Assembly: GCF_029867415.1 (NCBI RefSeq)
Contig: NW_026705923.1
Location: forward strand, 186,001 to 250,000
DNA length: 64,000 nucleotides
Source of the DNA: Vicia villosa
Lineage: Eukaryota > Streptophyta > Magnoliopsida > Fabales > Fabaceae
Reading direction: 5' to 3'
Part shown: one piece after another, positions 57,772 through 64,000 of the stretch
Numbering within the stretch: the first letter of the stretch is position 1
Layout of the letters: the number at the start of each line of letters is the position of its first letter
The notes under the pieces: generated by a model
Told to the model about the DNA's origin: nothing
Databases searched by the model: none
What the model saw: only the letters and a program-made list of their open reading frames with translations
Made by a program: the position numbers and the translations under genes

Positions 57772-60700
57772 TGTGTGTGTGTGTTCAACTTAAGTGCAAC
57801 GTACTTTACGATGCTTCGTCCAAGAGTGAAGTATTGTATTCTTAGTGAGATTTATAGCGCTAGTATTAATGCATTTTATCGGGACAGTTCCGAGATTAAC
57901 TTTATTGATGAAGGGGCCTTCCTTTGACTAATAAATTTTTAAACCAAGAATGTATCAAAGCTCCCCCATCATAGACATTTGAATTTTTTCTGCATCATAT
58001 TAGAAAAATCCTTGCACAAAGACTCGTTAGTAGCATCGAATATAATATCATTGACAAATATTTTCACAAGTAAAATGGCATGCTCGGATTTTTTAATGAA
58101 AAGCGTTGTATCAACATTTCCTCTTTGAAAAATATTTTCACAAGTAAAATGTCATGCTTAGATTTATTAATGAAAAGAGTTAAATCAACATTTCCTCCTT
58201 GAAAAATATTTTCAAACAGAAATTTTCTCAAACGATCATATCAAACTCTAGAGGTTTGTTTTAAATAGTAGAGTCTCTTTCAGCTTGAAGACATTATTAT
58301 GAGAAGAGAAGTTTTGAAATTTAAGGAGTAAGAACTCGCTCTTTACATCTATTTGGAAGAATTTAAAATTAAAAAATGAATGAAAAAGCTAAAAGCATCC
58401 TTATGGTTTCTAATCTAGCTACATGATCATAGGATTCATCAAAACTTATGTCTTTCTGTTGATTGTATTCTTTCGCAATAAGACAAATTCTCAGAAATTA
58501 TTTCTCTCAAATTAATTTAAATTTTCTTAAAGCAAAAGACTAATGTTCATCAATAAGAGCTTCATGGACGTTACTCGGCTCAGTTCGGGAAATGAAATGT
58601 ATAAAATTACATATCTGGTTAAGGGAGTGTCGAGTGGTTATCCCTTAAAAAATCCCATATGACGTTCTTGATTAGATGATCTTTTGTTGTCCTTCATCCC
58701 TTGGGTTGATCTTGATTGCTTATTTCTATGACTTAATCATTATTTTTATCTTCAGTTTGATTTTTGTCTTTCCTTTAATCATTTTCTTGATTCTTTTATT
58801 GGTTTTATCTTGATCTTGTCTTGACTTTTGCTTTGATCTTGGTCTTCTAAGAGAGTGTTCTCCATAATACATGCACAATCGACCAATTTTACCTATATCA
58901 ACTTGGGGTTAGTTTCATCAAAGGTGATACGGACTTATTCTTTATAGTGATAGTTCGTTTATTAATGATTCTAAAACCTTTACTAGAGGTGTAATATCCT
59001 AAGAATAAACTTCATCAGCTTTAGCGTTGAATTTGCTAAGGTTGCCCTTTCTGTTATTAAGGACAAAGCACTAGCATATAAAAATATAGAGATGAGAAAT
59101 ATTAGGCTTCCTTCCGTTGTATAATTCATAGGAGACATCTTCAAAATTAATTTTAACTAGATATGATTCATCACATAGCAAGCAATACTTATTACATCAG
59201 CTCATACATATTTAGGAAGACTGGTTCCATTAAGTGACCTTGCTAGCTCTTCAAGAGATATATTCTTTGATTCCACTACCCCAGTATTTTAGGAGTTCGT
59301 GGAACAAATAAAGTGTGCTTTTTTTTCATTCTCATTGTAAAATTTCTTGAATTTCATATTTTGAAATTCACTTATGCGGTCACTTTGGGTATAAGCAATG
59401 CTTAAGCCTTTTTCATTTTTGATAACTTTGGTCAATTTCTAAAAGGCATAGAACACATCTTTTTTATGAGATAAGAAAAACATCTAGGTATAACCAGAAT
59501 AGTCTTCCACTATTACAAGGGCATATTAATTCCTGCCAAACCTCATGGTTCTTAATGGGGAAAAAATTCATATACAAGAGTTGTAAAGGCCTATTTGTAA
59601 AAAAAAAAATTAATTTAAAGGGGCCTTTATTTTCTTACCCTTTAGTATGCACCACACAACCGATTCTTTTAAGCTACAAGCTAACTTAAACAAATGGGCT
59701 AAATAAACAGGCCCAACTCGACATGCTAACAATCTTAGCATTTCGACTGTTGTATGCTTGAGCGCACTTCGACATTAGCATGCAGGACTTCGACATCAGC
59801 ATGTGAACAGACTTTGACAACATGCTTAATCACTATCGAACCAAGAAGCTATCCTTCTTGAGACTAGAGTTTGATCTAAAACCTCACAAATCTCCAGCTT
59901 GGAACAAACTCTAGAACACCAAGGGAACAAACTAGCTTTCTTCATGCAGCTTTATCAACTGCATGCAGTGGAAGAACTTGAAACTTGGCAATGTCTTGGT
60001 GATCATATCACAACATTATGATTTGTCGAAACCTTTAGCACTTAGACTTCTCCATGCTCGATTATTTCTCTAACGAAACGCAGTCTTACATCGATATGCT
60101 TGATTCGCTCATGATAAGTTGAATTATTCAACAAATGTATTGCACTTTGGCTATCACATTTAACAATGATTCCTCGACCTTGAAGTTTCAGCTCCTTCGC
60201 AAAACCTTCAAACCACAATGCTTCTTTCACAACTTCAGTGGGGGCAATATATTCCGCTTCAGTGGTTGATAAGACAACAACCTTCTAAATTGTCGCTTTC
60301 CAACTAACTGTTGTGCCAAGCATAGTGAAAATATATCCAGAAATATATTTTCTGGAATCCATACAACCTGCATAATCAGAGTCGACAAATCCTTCGATTT
60401 CTACTTTTCTATCATCACCACATGCTCCATCATAAATCAGGACTCTACTTAGAGACCCATTTATCTACCTTAGAATTCACTTCAATGCTTGTCAGTGCGT
60501 CTTTCCAAGACTCACTATATACCTTCTTACAAAACTTACTGCATATGCAATGTCTGGCATATTACAAACCAAGTGCAACATCTATGGAGTTGCTATATTC
60601 AATTAACATCCCCACAATCAAGTGCAACATGATAGAATAAAACATATTGAAGTTGCTATACACTTCATAAGAAAATGAGAAAAAGGTTCATACACTGACA

Positions 60701-63700
60701 GTGTAAAATTATTTTACACTGTCAACCAATCACAACCTTGTATCAGAATAAATCACACTTTAAATTAAAAGTTCTTTTAATGACAAGGCACTTTGTTAGT
60801 TTTCTATTGGATGACAGTGTAAAATAATTTTACACAGTGCATATAAATTAAACTCTAAGAAAATAGATATATAACGGCCTAATTTGTAGTTTATGCATCT
60901 CTTTTCAAGATAGGCTTGCATATCATCTAATTAAAGGGTTGAACAAGAATAACTTTGAAAGGATTGTTTTTAAATCCATAGCTATTTATTTACTTAAAGT
61001 ATTATAAATTATGTATTTTTATTATTAGTAGTAATTTATATTCCACCCATTAATCTATTAATCAGACTCATTAAGTTAAAATATCCTACATAAATTAATA
61101 CGTATACTTTGAAATATATAATTCAGTTTTCAGTAAGCATAATGGTGTAAAAATTAAATGAAAACTATTTTGGTATTAAAACCTCCCTCATATCAACCAA
61201 ACATATCATAAAATATAAATATTATCCATGGGATGCTGATTCTAACACCAATATGCTTTTATATAGTTATGGAACTCTCACAGAGCAACCAAGTGCAAGC
61301 GATCATAGGAACTATTACGCACAACGAAGCAACACTTGCAAGTGAATTCAGTGGCACCATAAACACCATTCCTATCATGTCTCTAACTTCATTTTCAGCC
61401 AGACCAGAATTACTATCTCCTAGATTGCCACATTTCATCCAAGTAGGGGATGATATTAACCTTCATATGCAATGCATATCAGCAATTGTAGGAGAATTCG
61501 GATGGAAAAAGGTGACAGTAATTTATGAACTTAATAACGACTTTTCATCTGATCCAGGGATACTACTTAGCCTCTCTTATTCTCTTAAACTTGTTGGTTC
61601 CGAAATTGATAACCATTTAGCTTTCCCGTCTTTATCCACTCTTTCAGACCCGAAAACTACAATTGAAAATGAGCTTCATAAGCTGAAAAAGAAGAGTAAT
61701 AGGGTCTTCTTGATTGTTCATTCTTCTTTAGAGTTGGCTAACATGCTTTGTGAGAAAGCAAAGCAAATAGGTTTGATGGAAAAAGGTTCTGTATGGATTA
61801 TCCCAAACGAAGTTGCTGGTCTTCTTGATTCGGTTAACTCTTCTGTTATCTTCAACATGCAAGGCGTTGTTGGATTTAAAACACACTTCATTGAAAAGAG
61901 TGAGGCTTTTAGAGAGTTTAAGTTCAAATTCCAGAGAAAATTTTCTCTAGAATACCCTGAAGAAGATAACATAAATCCAAGTATCTTTGCACTTCAAGCG
62001 TATGATGCAACTAAGGCTATTGCTAAGGCTGCAAATAAATCATCACAGGGAAAATTCAGCCTCACAGAATTCTCAAAAATGACTTTTTTGTCCAATAAAT
62101 TTGAAAGACTAAGTGGAAAGACATTCTCGAAGAAGAACGGACAATTGTTGCAATCACCAACTTTCAACATAATTAATGTGATTGGGAAAAGTTATAGAGA
62201 AATGGCATCTTGGTCTCCAGCGCTTGGTTTTTCCAAACATATTGTTAACCATAATAAGGTAATGGAGATAAGGGCAAACAATGATGATTCTGATGGAGTT
62301 TTCAAAACAGTTTATTGGCCGGGAGAATTGCAATCAGTTCCTAAGGGTCATAATAATGAACAAAGGTCATTGAAAATAGCAATACCTTCAAATGGTGCTT
62401 TTACTCAGTTTGTGAATGTGGAATATGATCAGGGAAACAATGAACCTAAAGTCACTGGTTTCTCCGTCAGTGTCTTTAAAGCAGCTGTCAAACGTTTACC
62501 TTATGTTTTAAATTACAAGTTTTTTCCCTTCAATGGATCATATGATGAAATGGTTGATCATGTCTACAATAAGGTATGGTAACTACTAACTAGTTTATCG
62601 GTGCTTCTGCTTAACACAAATCTAACATTTTGTTTTTGATGCAGACATTGGATGCTGCAGTTGGCGATACGTCAATAGTGGCATATAGATATCATTTAGT
62701 GGAATTCTCACAGCCTTATATTGAATCTGGCCTACACATGGTGGTTACTGAACAACCAGCAAAATCAAAAGAAACATGGATGTTTTTGGCTGCCTTTACA
62801 AAAGAGATGTGGTTGATGATGACAGCTATGCATGTTTTTGTGGGATTTGTTATTTGGTTGATAGAAAGGGAAGTAAATGAAGATCTAAGGGGATTTGGGT
62901 CCATGCTATGGTTTTTAGTCACTGTACTATTTTATGCACACAGTAAGTCCTCTAACAAGACAATTTTGTAGGGTTGAGTTCGGCATAATTCATAGCTTTG
63001 AAAAGCATAATCCTAATTCATTGTACGTTTTCAATATGCAGGAGAACCAATAAGAAGGCCCTTAGCTCAAGTTGTACTGACACCATGGTTATTCGCTATT
63101 TTCATTGTGACAAATAGTTTCACAGCAAGTTTGACGTCTATAACTATTTCACAAGTAAAGCCATCTGTGTTAGATATACAGACCCTTAAAGAAAGAAATT
63201 CTCCAATTGGTTGTGACGGAAATTCCTTTATTATCAAGTATTTGACCGAAGTACTAAATTTCAAGCCTGGGAATATAAGAAAAATAAATTCCATGAGTGA
63301 CTACCCTGCTGCCTTTGATAACAAGGAAATAGAAGCCGCCTTCTTCGTCGCACCTCATGCTAAAGTCTTTCTAGCAAAGTACTCGTGTAAGGGATTTATC
63401 AAAGCAGGGAATACTTACAGGCTTGGTGGCTTTGGTTTTGTGGGTTTCTCTCCTCTCATTGTCACTGAATTTTTGACATGTTTGGTAGAAGTGAAATTGG
63501 GGTAATTAGATTAAAATTTTAGACCCAACAGATGTTTCCATAAACTAAATCTAACATTAAAACACTCACTAAGTTACATGACATTAGACACAAGGTCTTA
63601 GAAAATGGTTTGTGACCTATTTAACCACATTTTTCTATAATATAAAGAACCAGTACTGCACCTGCAATTTAAAACCTTAGCTATGCATGCTTTTCTTAAT

Positions 63701-64000
63701 TCTTCAAAAACTGATCCAACTCTTATGTTACATTGTGTGGTTTCAAACCATAGGTGTTTCCAAAAGGCTCAAGTCTAGCTGCCGACATATCAGAGGCATT
63801 GCTGAGTATGATAGAGAGTGGAGAAACAGAACAACTAGAAAAAGAAATGTTGAATGGGATAGAAAATGAAGGCAAAGCAAATTGTTCTGATTTAGCGAGC
63901 AAGGGAAAAAATAATTCATCGATAGGCCTTCCGCCTTACCTTGGTCTGTTTTCGATCTGTTCTACTGTCACTATTCTTGGTTTGTCATATTACGTGATTT
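55543..64000 (+). CDS. Glutamate receptor-like channel (GLR), clade-II-like, 3' end beyond window
   Basis: GLRs are ligand-gated cation channels, mostly of the plasma membrane, gated by amino acids. The exons are 55543-55822, 61267-62573, 62645-62942, 63042-63439 and 63754 to the edge, all GT-AG and in phase (about 843 residues visible). I start at MGRNSSLQLIICFNIVLYLL because a signal peptide follows directly. The amino-terminal ligand domain spans roughly residues 35-440. S1 begins at SLKIAIPSNGAF (about 460). M1 is WLMMTAMHVFVGFVIWLIE (about 586-604), followed by a short pore segment GSMLWFLVTVLFYAHRE. M3 is WLFAIFIVTNSFTASLTS, S2 runs through IQTLKERNSPIGCD, and M4 starts GLFSICSTVTILGLSYYV. 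The M1-pore linker is shorter than in typical Arabidopsis GLR2s. Intron 1 (5.4 kb) is full of transposon debris. No stop is seen. Confidence 0.93.
56036..56960 (-). mobile_element. Possible SINE-like copy split by the Tourist MITE
   Basis: With the MITE removed, the minus strand reads a B-box-like AGTTCGAATCCC at about 56069 and an upstream TGATTAAGGTAGAACATTCG (about 56930-56950), which together resemble a tRNA-type head. The support is weak. Confidence 0.25.
56097..56910. mobile_element. Tourist/PIF-Harbinger-type MITE (814 bp) in GLR intron 1
   Basis: The ends are GGGTGTGTTTGGTTCGAGG and TTTGAACCAAACAAACCC, an inverted repeat, with TTA on both sides (56094-56096, 56911-56913). TTA target sites and a GG...GTTTGGTT end are typical of PIF/Harbinger-derived MITEs. 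The right part repeats CCCTCCCCTCCCCTCGTTTG and GAACCAAACATAT several times, so the terminus has been amplified internally. Confidence 0.8.
57060..57480 (+). mobile_element. Possible decayed LTR with primer-site-like end
   Basis: A TATA-like CTATAAATACTCAGC at about 57330 is followed about 130 bases later by CAGTTGACGTCCACCATATG. This is reminiscent of the LTR/primer-site junction of Tat-lineage gypsy elements (TTGGCGCCCACC). No second LTR is seen. It lies in GLR intron 1. Confidence 0.25.
57733..57784 (+). repeat. (GA)n-(TG)n microsatellite
   Basis: A run of about 18 GA units (57733-57769) is followed by TG repeats to 57784. A shorter interrupted version (GAGAGAGAGAGTGTGTGTGT) lies at about 57559-57580, with ACTCAGTCAACATGAAC-type repeats between them, which suggests local duplication. 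Confidence 0.95.
57930..59620 (-). pseudogene. Decayed SIRE-type copia pol remnant (integrase to RT) in GLR intron 1
   Basis: Read on the minus strand from the right, integrase pieces (KKDVFYAF, LSIAYTQSDRISEFQNMKF, LEELARSLN, CYVMNHI) are followed by RT pieces (DHVARLETIRMLLAF, NPLEFDMIV-type remnants of the LYGLKQ region, ILLVKIFVNDIIFDATNESL). In the last, FVNDIIF corresponds to YVDDIIF, with the catalytic Asp pair broken. Stops and frameshifts abound. A 74-bp segment is tandemly duplicated at 58061-58208. It is related to, but much older than, the element at 14462-24113. Confidence 0.8.
59880..60600 (-). pseudogene. Copia fragment of the copia A family (RT end, RNase H, 3' end)
   Basis: The minus strand reads MPDIAYAVSFVRRYIVSLGK, INGSLSRVLIYDGACGDDRK, FVDSDYAGCMDSRKYISGYI, a stop, VVVLSTTEAEYIAPTEVVKE, KCDSQSAIHLLNNSTYHERI and KHIDVRLRFVREIIEHGEV. 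It then decays to ITKTLPSFKFFHCMQLIKLH near 59950. This matches copia A (24114-24423) closely and also supplies the RNase H end that copia A lacks. Sequence at about 59700-59880 may be its 3' LTR. It lies in GLR intron 1, antisense to the gene. Confidence 0.85.
60685..60846. mobile_element. MITE, same family as 28498-28662
   Basis: The ends are ACACTGACAGTGTAAAAT and ATGACAGTGTAAAATAATTT (with TTTTACACAGTGC), and ACTGTCAACCAATCACAAC and TCTATTGGATGACAGTGT are shared with the first copy. It lies in GLR intron 1, about 420 bases before exon 2. Confidence 0.7.

Noticed and set aside
61233..61266. ATG at 61233 as a separate GLR start
   Set aside because: It lies in the intron just before the AG at 61266; exon 1 at 55543 supplies the signal peptide and joins in phase.

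Overview
The window is nuclear DNA of a flowering plant, most likely a legume of the pea/vetch/clover/medick group. Three spliced plant genes (a TPLATE subunit, a 4-coumarate:CoA ligase-like enzyme and a glutamate receptor-like channel) sit in a dense mass of LTR retrotransposons, TRIMs, MITEs and SINE-like copies. An Ogre-type LTR element, a SIRE-type copia element and a Cassandra TRIM are all present, and that mix is typical of legumes. The exact species is an inference.

Layout. Positions 1-24640 form a nested transposon stack. A decayed Ty1/copia element ('copia A', + strand) is split into four pieces by three insertions, each bounded by its own 5-bp target duplication: a 1.06-kb solo LTR (GATAC), a 10.6-kb non-autonomous Ogre-type element with 3,541-bp LTRs (TAGAT), and a 9.65-kb SIRE-type copia element (CATAA). 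Positions 24641-28250 hold a broken plant-mobile-domain (PMD/MAIN-like) gene, invaded by a 2.07-kb chimeric copia/TRIM element (target duplication GCAAT).

Positions 29101-40580 hold the complete seven-exon TPLATE gene (minus strand). Its introns carry a LINE fragment, a Stowaway MITE with a TRIM nested inside it, a deleted hAT element and LTR-like repeats. Positions 41000-44130 hold a second PMD remnant with a complete Cassandra TRIM (5S-rRNA-like LTRs, target duplication CATCC) inserted in it. Positions 44967-49400 hold a six-exon 4CL-like gene (minus strand) with one GC-AG intron and a C-terminal PRL peroxisomal signal. Positions 49970-52790 are a decayed Tat-lineage gypsy element. Positions 53690-54344 hold an inverted-repeat MITE with a 279-bp tandem duplication. 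From 55543 to the right edge runs a clade-II-like glutamate receptor gene (+ strand), cut by the window end; its 5.4-kb first intron is filled with a Tourist MITE and copia remnants.

Functionally, TPLATE serves clathrin-mediated endocytosis at the plasma membrane, the 4CL-like enzyme probably activates a carboxylic acid to its CoA thioester in peroxisomes, and the GLR is a plasma-membrane cation channel. They are neighbours, not a pathway.

The most unusual signal is in the Ogre-type element. It contains two unrelated minisatellites, one in each LTR and one in the presumed 3' untranslated region. The units of both are dyad-symmetric, and their arms change in a compensatory way, so they look like arrays of conserved hairpins in a young non-coding retroelement.
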